Of a stretch of 64,000 bases of DNA, positions 48,819-56,831 are shown piece by piece. The stretch lies in the NCBI RefSeq assembly GCF_000521865.1, contig NZ_JAME01000010.1, forward strand, positions 1 through 64,000. Direction: 5' to 3'. Origin of the DNA: Roseivivax isoporae LMG 25204. Lineage in GTDB: Bacteria > Pseudomonadota > Alphaproteobacteria > Rhodobacterales > Rhodobacteraceae. The notes beneath the pieces were generated by a model, which worked only from the letters and a program-made list of their open reading frames with translations, had not been told where the DNA came from and searched no databases. The translations under genes were made by a program, and so were the position numbers. Position 1 is the first letter of the stretch; each line of letters begins with the position of its first letter.

Positions 48819-49172
48819 ATGGCCGGATACCTCACGACACACGTGCTCGACACCGCGCGCGGTTGCCCCGCGGACGGGCTGACCATCGACCTCTTCCGCA
48901 TCGACGGCGAGGCGCGCACCCACCTGAAGACCGTGACCACCAACGACGACGGGCGGACCGATGCGCAGATCCTGCCGGCGGAGGAATTCGCGCCCGGGGT
49001 CTACGAACTGGTGTTCCACGCGGGCGCGTACCTCGACGCCGCGGGCACGCCGCCCGAGACGCCGCGCTTCCTCGACGTGGTGCCGATCCGCTTCGGCATG
49101 TCGGAGGCGGCCCATTACCACGTGCCGCTCCTGCTGTCGCCGTTCGGCTATTCCACCTACCGCGGCAGCTGA
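48819..49172 (+). CDS. uraH: 5-hydroxyisourate hydrolase (transthyretin-like)
   Basis: UraH hydrolyses 5-hydroxyisourate to OHCU. The 117-residue protein has the family N terminus [20 protein letters not shown] with the catalytic His, an Arg in GRTDAQIL, and [19 protein letters not shown] at the end, the hallmark C-terminal YRGS. ATG at 48819 has GAAAGGAGA upstream. Its 3' end overlaps the 3' end of the convergent LysR-type gene by 16 bases. It acts between PuuD and the UraD domain. Confidence 0.95.
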   Translation: MAGYLTTHVLDTARGCPADGLTIDLFRIDGEARTHLKTVTTNDDGRTDAQILPAEEFAPGVYELVFHAGAYLDAAGTPPETPRFLDVVPIRFGMSEAAHYHVPLLLSPFGYSTYRGS

Positions 49173-50089
49173 ACCCGCGCCTCGCGCGCGGCGATCTCGC
49201 GCGCGATCCGCTCGATGGCGTGGTCCATGAAGAGCCGCGCCTTGGGATCCTGCCCCTTTCGGTGGGTGAAGAGGCACGCCATCTGCACCGGCTCGGGTGG
49301 CGTCGCCTGCGCCACTGGGACAAGGCGCCCCGCGCGCAGGTGCTCGGCGACCTCGAAAACCGGCTTCAGCACGATCCCCTGCCCCTCGAGCGCCCAGTCC
49401 GTCAGCACGTCGCCGTCGTCGGATTCGAGGCGCCCGGTGACGTTGAAGCGGCGCATGCCCTCTCGGGTGCGCAGGCGCCACTGGAACTCCGCCGCGCCGG
49501 GAAAGCGCAGGTTCAGGCACTCGTGGCCGTCCCGCAGCAGCGCCTCGCCGGTCTCGGGCGCGCCGCGCGCCGCAATGTAGGCGGGCGCCGCGCAGAGCAC
49601 CCGCGAGCACTCCGCGATCTTGCGCATCCGCAGCGCGCTGTCCTCGGGCTGGCCAAGGAAGAAAGCGAGGTCGATCCCCTCCGCCGTCAGGTCGACATTG
49701 CGGTCCGAGAGCCGCAGCCGCACGCTGATCTCGGGATAGGCGGCGAGGAAACCCGGCACCTCGCGCGCCACCAGCCGGCGCCCGACGCCGAGCGGCGCCG
49801 CCACGAAGAGCGTGCCGCGCGGGTTTTCGGTGATCTCCATCACCCGCGCCTCGGCGGTCTCGAGGCTTTCCAGAACCTCGCAGGCGCCGCCGTAGAAGGC
49901 CCGCCCCTGTTCCGTCGGCGTCAGGTTGCGCGTGGTGCGCTGGAAGAGCCGCACGCCCAGGTGATCCTCGAGCTGCGAGATGCGCGCCGAGGTGACCGCG
50001 GGCGAGATGCGCAGGTCGCGTCCCGCCGCGGACATGCTGCCCAATTCGTAGACGCGCACGAAGGTCCGGATGTTGTCGAGGTAGGACAC
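49157..50089 (-). CDS. LysR-family transcriptional regulator of purine genes
   Basis: The 310-residue protein has an N-terminal winged helix ([40 protein letters not shown]) and a LysR effector-binding domain. It is set between uraH and puuD and divergent from puuD, so it likely regulates urate breakdown; the effector is unknown. The start is a GTG at 50089 with only a weak upstream site (no in-frame ATG exists before the helix-turn-helix). The 96-base gap to puuD contains GGAATTTTTTGAATG, possibly a related binding site. Confidence 0.87.
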   Translation of the reverse strand: MSYLDNIRTFVRVYELGSMSAAGRDLRISPAVTSARISQLEDHLGVRLFQRTTRNLTPTEQGRAFYGGACEVLESLETAEARVMEITENPRGTLFVAAPLGVGRRLVAREVPGFLAAYPEISVRLRLSDRNVDLTAEGIDLAFFLGQPEDSALRMRKIAECSRVLCAAPAYIAARGAPETGEALLRDGHECLNLRFPGAAEFQWRLRTREGMRRFNVTGRLESDDGDVLTDWALEGQGIVLKPVFEVAEHLRAGRLVPVAQATPPEPVQMACLFTHRKGQDPKARLFMDHAIERIAREIAAREARVQLPR

Positions 50090-50185
50090 TGTTCGGAATT
50101 TTTTGAATGAGCTTGGTTTTCCCCGGCAATACCAGAAGGATCCGTCGCCGGATAGGGTGTCGGCAACGCTTACAGGGAGAACGCC

Positions 50186-51415
50186 ATGTACGATCTTGCC
50201 GTCATGTGGGACTGGGCGGCCTTTGCGCTGCGCTGGCTGCACGTGATCACCGCCATCGCCTGGATCGGCTCGTCCTTCTACTTCATCGCGCTCGACCTCG
50301 GGCTGCGCAAGGCACCCGACCTGCCGCCCGGCGCGCATGGCGAGGAATGGCAGGTCCATGGCGGCGGCTTCTACCAGATCCGCAAGTTCCTGGTCGCGCC
50401 GCCTCAGATGCCCGAGCACCTGACCTGGTTCAAATGGGAAAGCTACGCGACCTGGCTCTCGGGCGCGGGACTGCTGATGGTGGTCTACTGGGTCGGAGGC
50501 GAGCTCTACCTCGTCGATGCGACCAAGGCGGACCTCGCGCTCTGGCAGGGCATCGCGATCTCCGCCGCCTCGCTGGTGGTCGGCTACGTGATCTACGACC
50601 GGTTGTGCACGTCGCCGCTCGGCGAGCACCCCACGGTGCTGATGCTCCTGCTCTTCGTGCTGCTCGTGGCGATGTCGTGGGGGTACAACCAGATCTTCAC
50701 CGGACGCGCCGCGCTCCTGCACCTCGGGGCGTTCACGGCGACGATCATGACCGCGAACGTCGCGCACATCATCATCCCGAACCAGCGCATCGTGGTGGCG
50801 GACCTCAAGGCCGGTCGCACGCCCGATCCGAAATACGGCAAGATCGCCAAGCTGCGCTCGACCCACAACAACTACCTGACGCTGCCGGTCGTCTTCCTGA
50901 TGCTGTCGAACCACTACCCGCTGGCCTTCGCGACGGAATATTCCTGGCTCATCGCGTCGCTCGTGTTCCTCATGGGCGTGACGATCCGGCATTACTTCAA
51001 CACCGTGCACGCGCGTGCGGGCACGCCCAACTGGACCTGGGCGGTCACGGTGGTGCTGTTCCTCGTGATCGCCTGGCTTTCGACCGCCGGCATGTGGGAC
51101 ACCTATGAGGAGGCCGAGGCACGGCCCCTCACGCCCTACGAGGACCGCTTCGCCTCGGCCGAAGGGTTTGAGGAGACGCACGGCATCGTCGTCGGCCGCT
51201 GCTCCATGTGCCATGCGCGCGAGCCGGTCTGGGAAGGCATCCGCTGGGCGCCGAAGGGTGTCCTCCTCGAGACCGAGGGCGACGTGGCGCGGAACGCGAA
51301 GGCCATCTACCTGCAGGCCGGCCTCAGCCATGCGATGCCGCCCGCCAACGTGACCGACCTGCCGGAGGAAGACCGCCGGACGCTCGTGCGCTGGTACCGC
51401 GCCGCGTCCGACTGA
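50186..51415 (+). CDS. puuD: PuuD membrane-bound urate oxidase with cytochrome c domain
   Basis: PuuD oxidises urate to 5-hydroxyisourate without oxygen as direct acceptor, passing electrons to cytochrome c. The 409-residue protein has an N-terminal membrane domain of about 8 segments (RWLHVITAIAWIGSSFYFIA, THNNYLTLPVVFLMLSNHYP). A C-terminal c-type haem site CSMCH follows, with a later SHAMPPANVT that may supply the axial Met. The haem domain should face the periplasm. ACAGGGAGAACGCC precedes ATG 50186. It starts the pathway continued by uraH and puuE-uraD. Confidence 0.93.
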   Translation: MYDLAVMWDWAAFALRWLHVITAIAWIGSSFYFIALDLGLRKAPDLPPGAHGEEWQVHGGGFYQIRKFLVAPPQMPEHLTWFKWESYATWLSGAGLLMVVYWVGGELYLVDATKADLALWQGIAISAASLVVGYVIYDRLCTSPLGEHPTVLMLLLFVLLVAMSWGYNQIFTGRAALLHLGAFTATIMTANVAHIIIPNQRIVVADLKAGRTPDPKYGKIAKLRSTHNNYLTLPVVFLMLSNHYPLAFATEYSWLIASLVFLMGVTIRHYFNTVHARAGTPNWTWAVTVVLFLVIAWLSTAGMWDTYEEAEARPLTPYEDRFASAEGFEETHGIVVGRCSMCHAREPVWEGIRWAPKGVLLETEGDVARNAKAIYLQAGLSHAMPPANVTDLPEEDRRTLVRWYRAASD

Positions 51416-51441
51416 GCCCGGCGCGGGCGGCCGGCGCGCCG

Positions 51442-52722
51442 TCAGCGCGCCGAACGGCCGGTCTGGTCGGCGGCGAAATCCATCCAGTAGCGCACATCGA
51501 GGATCTTCGCGACGAGCCCGAGATCCTCGGTCAGCCGGTCCGCGTCGGCCCGCGCCAGCGCCTCGAGCGAGCCGATGCCACAGCGCTCGAACATCCAGAC
51601 GAGCCCCGGCCCCGCCCCCGGCAGATCGTAGAGGTCGCTGCGCGTGGCCGCCGCCCCGTGCTGCTGCGAGGCGCCCCCGTCGGCGGCCAAGCCGTCGGGC
51701 GAACCGGCCGCCGCCGCGTCCGGGTCGGCCTCCATCCCCACGACTGACGGATCGGTCCGCCCCGGCATGGTCTGCGCGCCCGCGAGCGCTGCGGGGATCG
51801 TCCCCCCGACATCTACCGAAACACGCTCGACACCCTCGGCCGCGTGCTCGCAACTGACATCCTCCGACAGCGCCTCCACGGGGTCCTGGAACACGTCTCC
51901 CGCGTCTCCCGCGTCTCCCGCGTCTCCCGCGTCTCCCGCGTCTCCCGCGTCTCCCGCGAAGGCAAGCTGTTGCCGTTCCTCGGCACAAGTACCCGGAACG
52001 GTCGGCCCCGGGACATCCTCGGCCGCGGCCTCCGCGTCGGCCGGGCGGGCCATCTCGGTCAGCGGGTTGTCGGCCTCACTTGGGTCCACCGCACCTGCAT
52101 CGCCCGCCGGTGCGGCCGCCGCGGCCACCGGACCCGGCCCCCCCTCTTCACGGTCATGAGTGGCAGGCCCGGACTGTTCCGCGCCACCCGGCATCCCGTC
52201 CCGTTCGGTCACCGAGCTGTCATCCCACCGCGCCTCGAGAGTAACCTCGAAGGCGCCGTCCCCATGTGTCGCTTCTGCCGCACGGTCCTCTACGCCCCCT
52301 GCCGCACCATCCGGCGGCGCCGCAGGACCTGCGGGCGCAACCAGGGTCCCCAGGTCAGCGCCGTCCGACACACGTCCCTCGGGCATAGCGGCACTCGCGT
52401 CGGGCGCGCCCAAACGACGCCCTCCCGTTATCTCCTGCACGATCTCCGCATCCGCGCCCGCGACGGCCGCCTCCAGAATTGGCCCGGAAGCACCGGCCGC
52501 ATCATCGTGGCGCGGGCCAGAACCCCGAGCGCCGTCCGCAGCGCCCGGGGGCTCCGGGAATGCCGGCGTGACCGGGCCCAGTGCCGGGGCCACGCCCGGC
52601 ATCTCAACGTTGCCGAGCGCCCGGCGCCGGTCGAGCCGGTCCTGGCGGAGTTCCGCAAGCCGGCGCCGTGCCTTCTCCCGCACCGCGCCGCTCTTTTCAG
52701 ACATGCGTCGTCCGTTCTGCAT
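51442..52722 (-). CDS. Unknown low-complexity protein with GDA repeats and a C-terminal helix-hairpin-helix-like domain
   Basis: I do not recognise this 426-residue protein as a whole. Residues 1-35 are a basic helix (VREKARRRLAELRQDRLDRR). The centre (about 40-360) is disordered, rich in Ala, Gly, Asp and Pro, with six Gly-Asp-Ala units plus Gly-Asp-Val encoded by a 9-base tandem repeat. The last 60 residues look folded: DLYDLPGAGPGLVWMFERCG then SLEALARADADRLTEDLGLV, similar to helix-hairpin-helix-like domains found at the C terminus of several Rhodobacteraceae proteins. GAAGGGGA precedes the ATG at 52722. It is the last of three minus-strand genes divergent from the pyp operon, 12 bases after the previous gene. 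Confidence 0.7.
   Translation of the reverse strand: MQNGRRMSEKSGAVREKARRRLAELRQDRLDRRRALGNVEMPGVAPALGPVTPAFPEPPGAADGARGSGPRHDDAAGASGPILEAAVAGADAEIVQEITGGRRLGAPDASAAMPEGRVSDGADLGTLVAPAGPAAPPDGAAGGVEDRAAEATHGDGAFEVTLEARWDDSSVTERDGMPGGAEQSGPATHDREEGGPGPVAAAAAPAGDAGAVDPSEADNPLTEMARPADAEAAAEDVPGPTVPGTCAEERQQLAFAGDAGDAGDAGDAGDAGDAGDVFQDPVEALSEDVSCEHAAEGVERVSVDVGGTIPAALAGAQTMPGRTDPSVVGMEADPDAAAAGSPDGLAADGGASQQHGAAATRSDLYDLPGAGPGLVWMFERCGIGSLEALARADADRLTEDLGLVAKILDVRYWMDFAADQTGRSAR
51895..51957. repeat. Seven tandem copies of a 9-base unit
   Basis: GTCTCCCGC is repeated seven times exactly on the plus strand. On the minus strand it encodes the GDA triplets of the low-complexity protein. Being in frame (9 bases), copy-number change would not break the gene, so length variation between strains is likely. 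Confidence 0.9.
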
Positions 52723-52734
52723 CCCGCGTCCCCT

Positions 52735-53232
52735 TCAGGCCGACGCGACCGCGTCGTGCTCCATGTCCCACGCATCCCAGTCCGCAAGTGCGCGCCCGGC
52801 GAGCAGCAGGAAATCGTCGACACGTTCATGCGCCTGCTGACGCAGGCAGAGCGCGTCTATGAGCGCGTCGAGCTCGACCGGAACCGCCCCCCCGGCGCCT
52901 CGGCTCCGGCCGTCAGCCGCGATCTCGAGGCAGCATTCCTCGACTGCGGCGATCGCCTCCGCCACCGACCCGGTCCGGAGCGCCCACGCGCCCCACCCTT
53001 CCGCGAGCGGCAACGCATGCGCCGCGACGAACCCGCCGTGACGCATCCGCCAGAGCTCGACAAAGAGCGGCTCGCCCGCGTTGACGGGTTGCGCATGGCG
53101 GAAAAGCCGCCGCCCGGAAAAGCGGATGGGCGGGGCGCCGGTCCGGCGCAAGGTCACGATGTCCCACCCGGCGGCGGCGGGGGGGTCTGGCACGCGGCGC
53201 CGAATCGGCGCGATGTCCTCGTCGATCTCCAT
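52735..53232 (-). CDS. Unknown protein sharing a small domain with two proteins of the pyp operon
   Basis: This 165-residue protein is not a family I recognise. Residues about 33-105 show a pattern also present in the unknown proteins encoded at 54452-55015 and 55012-55509: a G-x-P-P/R-[IL]-x-F-S/D-G-x-x-L segment (here GAPPIRFSGRRLF). It is followed by an E-L-x-x-x-R strand (FVELWRMRHGGFVAAHALPL) and a GAWALRTGSVAEAIAAVEE helix. No membrane segment or signal peptide is seen. It lies in a minus-strand set with the 49-residue and 426-residue genes, divergent from pyp. A role with the photoreceptor or gas vesicle operon is inferred from position. Confidence 0.7.
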   Translation of the reverse strand: MEIDEDIAPIRRRVPDPPAAAGWDIVTLRRTGAPPIRFSGRRLFRHAQPVNAGEPLFVELWRMRHGGFVAAHALPLAEGWGAWALRTGSVAEAIAAVEECCLEIAADGRSRGAGGAVPVELDALIDALCLRQQAHERVDDFLLLAGRALADWDAWDMEHDAVASA

Positions 53233-53281
53233 GGTCCGGAGCGATAGCAGCCCCGGCTTTCCCGCCCGTTAATGCGGCCCT

Positions 53282-53431
53282 TCAGTGCCGTCCGGGCTGG
53301 ACGACGTACTGTGCCCCCGGGAAGAACTCGGCGAGGAAATGGATCATCTCCGACGCCTCGGCGATGGTTCGAAACGTGTAGACGAGTATGTCGCGCGCGT
53401 CCTCGCGCACGCGCAATTCGATCAGCCCCAT
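53282..53431 (-). CDS. Small unknown protein, 49 residues
   Basis: The product is MGLIELRVREDARDILVYTF followed by RTIAEASEMIHFLAEFFPGA and QYVVQPGRH. It looks like a real folded peptide: alternating strand, helix, strand with sensible residue use. I do not know the family. The ATG at 53431 has a GGGGGG run 8 bases upstream; an in-frame ATG at 53503 would add 24 residues. It is the first gene of the divergent set, 172 bases from the first gene of the pyp operon. The strand-helix pattern weakly resembles the second half of the shared domain noted for the 52735 gene. Confidence 0.55.
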   Translation of the reverse strand: MGLIELRVREDARDILVYTFRTIAEASEMIHFLAEFFPGAQYVVQPGRH

Positions 53432-53603
53432 GACGGTGCCCCCCAACCAGATACCCACAAGGAAAAGTTTACCCTGAGCGCAAAAGACCGGGCAAGACGG
53501 CACGCGGGTAAAGGTTTCTTGACGCTCCGCGGCGACATTCGCCTGGCACCAAGCAATTGGCTGTCATCGTCACGCCAACGCCGCCGAAAGGAGTGTTTCC
53601 CGG

Positions 53604-54035
53604 ATGAAGGAAGTTGGGCAACTCATTCAAACCGACGGACGATTCGAGTTCCGGATTCCAGAGATGGGGCTCATCGTCCGCGGCGATCACCCGGAGTGGG
53701 TGATACAGGCCGCGAGCGAGGTCCTGGCGCGAACGGCCAAGCTCGAGGCCGAAAGCAAGGTCGAGGAACTCGCTTTCCTCGCCGAGGTCGAAGAGGTCTC
53801 GCACATCGACGTCGAATCCCAGCGCTTCCTGATAAAGGAACGCTTCGAGACCATTCCGCAATGCATCGTGACCATGGGGCGGATCGACTACAAATGGGCG
53901 GCGCCGGAGGGCCGCGAGAAGCTGACCTCGGAATATGACGGGCATCCGTACCGCCGCATCCACGACTTGTCGCTGACCTTCGACGACTCCTTCCTCAAGA
54001 ACGAGGACGGCGTCGACATGTCCGACGAATCCTAA
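53604..54035 (+). CDS. Unknown acidic protein opening the pyp operon
   Basis: The 143-residue protein is acidic and soluble, with no signal peptide. It starts MKEVGQLIQTDGRFEFRIPE. A helix-rich centre (LARTAKLEAESKVEELAFLA) is followed by ERFETIPQCIVTMGRIDYKW and an acidic tail ending DGVDMSDES. I do not recognise the family. ATG 53604 has GAAAGGAG upstream. It is 22 bases before pyp, so it is probably co-transcribed with it. A role in PYP signalling or gas vesicle control is only inferred from position. Confidence 0.75.
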   Translation: MKEVGQLIQTDGRFEFRIPEMGLIVRGDHPEWVIQAASEVLARTAKLEAESKVEELAFLAEVEEVSHIDVESQRFLIKERFETIPQCIVTMGRIDYKWAAPEGREKLTSEYDGHPYRRIHDLSLTFDDSFLKNEDGVDMSDES

Positions 54036-54057
54036 CGCACAGACAAAGGATCAGACG

Positions 54058-54432
54058 ATGGAAATCATCCCCTTCGGCAGCCAGGACGTGGACAACATCC
54101 TGAGCCGCGAGCCCCAGCGTGCGGAATACCTGCCCTTCGGCGCGGTGCTGCTGGATCGTAACGGCACGATCGTCAAGTACAACAAGGCGGAAAGCATGAT
54201 CGCGAACCGCAATCCCGACGACGTGATCGGCAAGAACTTCTTCAACGACGTGGCGCCCTGCGCAAAGGGCAAGCGGTTCCACGGCGAGTTCCTGAAGTTC
54301 CACCAGACCGGGCAGATCAACGTCATGTTCGACTACAAGTTCGCCTACAAGGGCGCGAACGTGGGCGTGCGGATCCACCTCAAGTCGCAGCCCGACGGCC
54401 AGCACTGCTGGCTGTTCGTGAAGCGCGCCTGA
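54058..54432 (+). CDS. pyp: Photoactive yellow protein
   Basis: PYP is a soluble blue-light receptor of PAS fold that binds p-coumaric acid as a thioester. The 124-residue protein has the chromophore Cys68 in FFNDVAPCAKGKRFHGEF. Tyr41 and Glu45 (YNKAESM) match Tyr42 and Glu46 of the Halorhodospira protein, and Arg51 matches Arg52. Thr50 of the classic protein is Ala49 here. The whole sequence closely resembles the Rhodobacter sphaeroides type, which is known to have an extra shorter-wavelength form. AAAGGA precedes the ATG. The pcl gene for chromophore activation is 1.1 kb downstream in the same run; a tal gene is not seen. Confidence 0.97.
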   Translation: MEIIPFGSQDVDNILSREPQRAEYLPFGAVLLDRNGTIVKYNKAESMIANRNPDDVIGKNFFNDVAPCAKGKRFHGEFLKFHQTGQINVMFDYKFAYKGANVGVRIHLKSQPDGQHCWLFVKRA

Positions 54433-54451
54433 CCGGAGGCGCGCAGCCGCC

Positions 54452-55015
54452 ATGCAAGCCGCGCCGGAACCGGTCTTCGAGGCGACGATATCGCCCCTCC
54501 TGATCGCGCTCCTGCGCGGCAGCAGCGGCACCGGCGCGGAACCCGCCGGGCATGCGACGGTCACGCGCGGGTCCTGTCCTGGGGATGCCGCCGGCGACGC
54601 GCCGCCACCCGCGGTGCAGCTCACGCTCCGCCGCGACGGCGAACGGCCACTGCGCTTCGACGGCACGCTCCTGTGGTGCGACGCGCAGACCATTCCGGTC
54701 GACGGGTCTCCGTCCGCATCGGTCCAGCGGCAGGTGGAACTCTACCGCTGCGCCCACGGCGGTGTCGTCGCGCGGATCGTCTTCGACCCTTCCGAGGGAA
54801 TGGCGGCCCGGCCCGTCTTCCGGGCCGCCGAGATCGCCTCGCCCGAGGAGTTTCGACAGTTCCTGGACCGCAACGGCGCGCGGGACTGCTTCGCGGTCGC
54901 GCCGGGCCACCACGACAGTCGCGCAAGCGCGGATCTCGACCTCCTCCGCGGACCGCATCGGACGGTGCCGCCCCTTTCCCCGATCATCGCTGAACTGGAA
55001 GGATCACGCACATGA
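54452..55015 (+). CDS. Unknown protein of the pyp operon, shared-domain copy 2
   Basis: This 187-residue protein has no recognised family. After a variable N terminus of about 60 residues it shows GERPLRFDGTLLW, then QVELYRCAHGGVVARIVFDP and FRAAEIASPEEFRQFLDRNG. The same order of segments occurs in the products at 52735-53232 and 55012-55509. No membrane segment. GGAGG precedes the ATG at a loose spacing, 19 bases after pyp. It overlaps the next gene by 4 bases (ATGA). Position between pyp and pcl suggests a partner of PYP or of chromophore handling; this is inference. Confidence 0.75.
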   Translation: MQAAPEPVFEATISPLLIALLRGSSGTGAEPAGHATVTRGSCPGDAAGDAPPPAVQLTLRRDGERPLRFDGTLLWCDAQTIPVDGSPSASVQRQVELYRCAHGGVVARIVFDPSEGMAARPVFRAAEIASPEEFRQFLDRNGARDCFAVAPGHHDSRASADLDLLRGPHRTVPPLSPIIAELEGSRT

Positions 55016-55509
55016 ACTACCAGATGTCCGCCGCCGAGCGAGCCCCGCAGCCGGGCGGCGTCGCCGACATGCCGGCGCTCGGCGCGATGTCGAGCTACCG
55101 CCTGCCGCAGCCCGGAGCACGCCCGCTCGTCTTCTCGGGCAGCGAGCTGGCCATGGCCATGAGCTTCACGCCGGAACTGCCCTACTGGTACGAACTGAAC
55201 GTCTACCGCACGCGGGAGCAGACCTTCGTGCTGGCGATCCGCCAGTTCTTCCAGTCCGAGGAGCAGACCGACATCGTCAAGGCATGGGCGTTCGACTCGC
55301 TGCCCGACCTCTTCGACCGGCTCGAAACCTACGACGCGGGGGCCGACGTGCGGACGCCGCATCTCGACCTCGAACGCTCCGCCCCGGCGGAACTCGCTGC
55401 GGCCGCCATGGACCTCAAGTCCCGCGTGATTGCGGCCCGCACGCACTTCGCGGGCCTCGTGGGCGAGTTCTTTGCCCAGATCGACGCGGCCGGGAACGGG
55501 CCGGTCTGA
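55012..55509 (+). CDS. Unknown protein of the pyp operon, shared-domain copy 3
   Basis: The 165-residue protein has an N-terminal part with ADMPALGAMSSYRLP, then GARPLVFSGSELAMAMS, YWYELNVYRTREQTFVLAIR and KAWAFDSLPDLFDRLETYDA. The pattern is that of the two other unknown proteins around pyp. The C-terminal third is helical (ELAAAAMDLKSRVIAARTHF). It has no signal peptide. Its start overlaps the preceding gene, and pcl follows after 19 bases. I infer a small new domain family tied to this locus. Confidence 0.75.
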   Translation: MNYQMSAAERAPQPGGVADMPALGAMSSYRLPQPGARPLVFSGSELAMAMSFTPELPYWYELNVYRTREQTFVLAIRQFFQSEEQTDIVKAWAFDSLPDLFDRLETYDAGADVRTPHLDLERSAPAELAAAAMDLKSRVIAARTHFAGLVGEFFAQIDAAGNGPV

Positions 55510-55528
55510 CCGGACCGTGCCCTCCGCC

Positions 55529-56746
55529 ATGTCGCAGGTAGCAGAGACGTGGATCGACCGCGCCGCGGCCATGCGCCTGTGCATGGCCTTCGTTGCGGAC
55601 GAACAGGAGCGGGCGGTGCGCGCCGGGCGGATGGCGCGAAGTGCCGTCCGTGCGGCACGCCTGGCCGCTGCGACAGATGATGCCGCGACGATGGGCATTG
55701 GGGAAGACGGGCTCGGCTTCGACAGCCTGGCTCGGCTGGACCTCGTGGCGCGGCTGACGCGCTGGCTCGGTCTCGCCGCCACAGGGGTGGAAGACTACCT
55801 CCTGATACGTCCACGCCTTGGCGACTGGGCCGATCTCGTGGCGCACCATTTCGCCACCGTAGGACCAGCGGCGCAGATCGCGTTCGAGACCTCCGGATCG
55901 TCGGGCGCACCGCGCATGGTCGTCCACGACCGTGTCACGCTCGACGCCGAGATCGCGGCCCTCCGGGCGGCACTTCCCGAACGCGCCCCCTCGGGCCGCG
56001 TGCTCTGCGCCGTATCCCCCCGGCATCTCTACGGTTTCCTCTGGGGCCTGCTCTTGCCGGCAGCAGAGGGACGCGTGGCGATCGACCTCCACGGCGACGC
56101 GCCGCTGCGCGCCGTCAGGGACGCCCGCGCCGGAGACCTGATCCTCGCCACGCCGTTCCTCTGGGAACGCCTGGCCATGCTCGGCAGCGTGCTTCCCCCT
56201 GGAGTGCTCGGCGTCACGTCGGGCTCCGCCGCCGGTCCGTCGACCTGGCAGGCGGCGGGCACCTTGGGGCTCGAGATGCTCCTCGACGTCTACGGCGCGA
56301 CCGAGACCGGCGGCATCGGCCTGCGCCGCGCTGCCGACGCGCCGTTCGACCTCCTTCCGCACCTGCAAGGGGACGCGGCCGGCTTGCATCGCCGGCACGA
56401 CGGGACCGAGGTGCCGCTGCAGGATCACCTGCGCTGGCAGGACGGCGCGCGGTTCCGCGTCACCGGGCGTCGGGACAGGGTGCTTCAGGTGGCGGGGACA
56501 AACGTGAACCCGCGCAGCGTTCGTGAAACGGTGCTCGCGACGGGCCTCGTCCGCGACGTGGCCGTACGTCTCGACGGCGAGCGGCTGAAGGCCTTCGTGG
56601 TTCTGGCCGATGACGTCGGGCAGGACGTGGCCGAGCCGCAGATCCGGGCAGCGCTCACGCGGCTGCCGGCACCCGCGCGGCCCGACCGCTTCTCCTTCGG
56701 CACAGCGCTACCCCGAACCGCGACCGGGAAGCTGGCCGACTGGTAG
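55529..56746 (+). CDS. pcl: 4-coumarate-CoA ligase of the PYP chromophore pathway
   Basis: Pcl activates p-coumaric acid with ATP and CoA for attachment to PYP. The 405-residue adenylating enzyme is short compared with plant 4CL, as in the PYP-associated family. ATP-loop FETSGSSGAPRMVVHD, the acceptor motif DVYGATETGGIGLR, the hinge region FRVTGRRDRVLQVAG and the end Lys in PRTATGKLADW are present. Residues about 55-105 resemble an acyl-carrier domain (LGFDSLARLDLVARL, Ser66), which is unusual. The ATG at 55529 was chosen; a GTG at 55517 is also in frame. Co-directional with pyp. Confidence 0.9.
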   Translation: MSQVAETWIDRAAAMRLCMAFVADEQERAVRAGRMARSAVRAARLAAATDDAATMGIGEDGLGFDSLARLDLVARLTRWLGLAATGVEDYLLIRPRLGDWADLVAHHFATVGPAAQIAFETSGSSGAPRMVVHDRVTLDAEIAALRAALPERAPSGRVLCAVSPRHLYGFLWGLLLPAAEGRVAIDLHGDAPLRAVRDARAGDLILATPFLWERLAMLGSVLPPGVLGVTSGSAAGPSTWQAAGTLGLEMLLDVYGATETGGIGLRRAADAPFDLLPHLQGDAAGLHRRHDGTEVPLQDHLRWQDGARFRVTGRRDRVLQVAGTNVNPRSVRETVLATGLVRDVAVRLDGERLKAFVVLADDVGQDVAEPQIRAALTRLPAPARPDRFSFGTALPRTATGKLADW

Positions 56747-56831
56747 GCGGAACAAACCCGGCACAATCAACCGCCGCTTAAGGTGGGACCGGCTAGAACC
56801 TTCCGAGATCTCGAGCTCCAGGACGATTCGC

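Noticed and set aside
51895-51957. Short tandem repeat as a possible CRISPR array
   Set aside because: Units are 9 bases with no spacers and lie in frame in a coding region.
53432-53603. Possible PpsR (TGT-N12-ACA) or FNR-type site before the pyp operon
   Set aside because: I looked for both motifs and found only poor matches; TTGACG near 53522 has no good -10 partner. The region probably holds divergent promoters but no box can be named.
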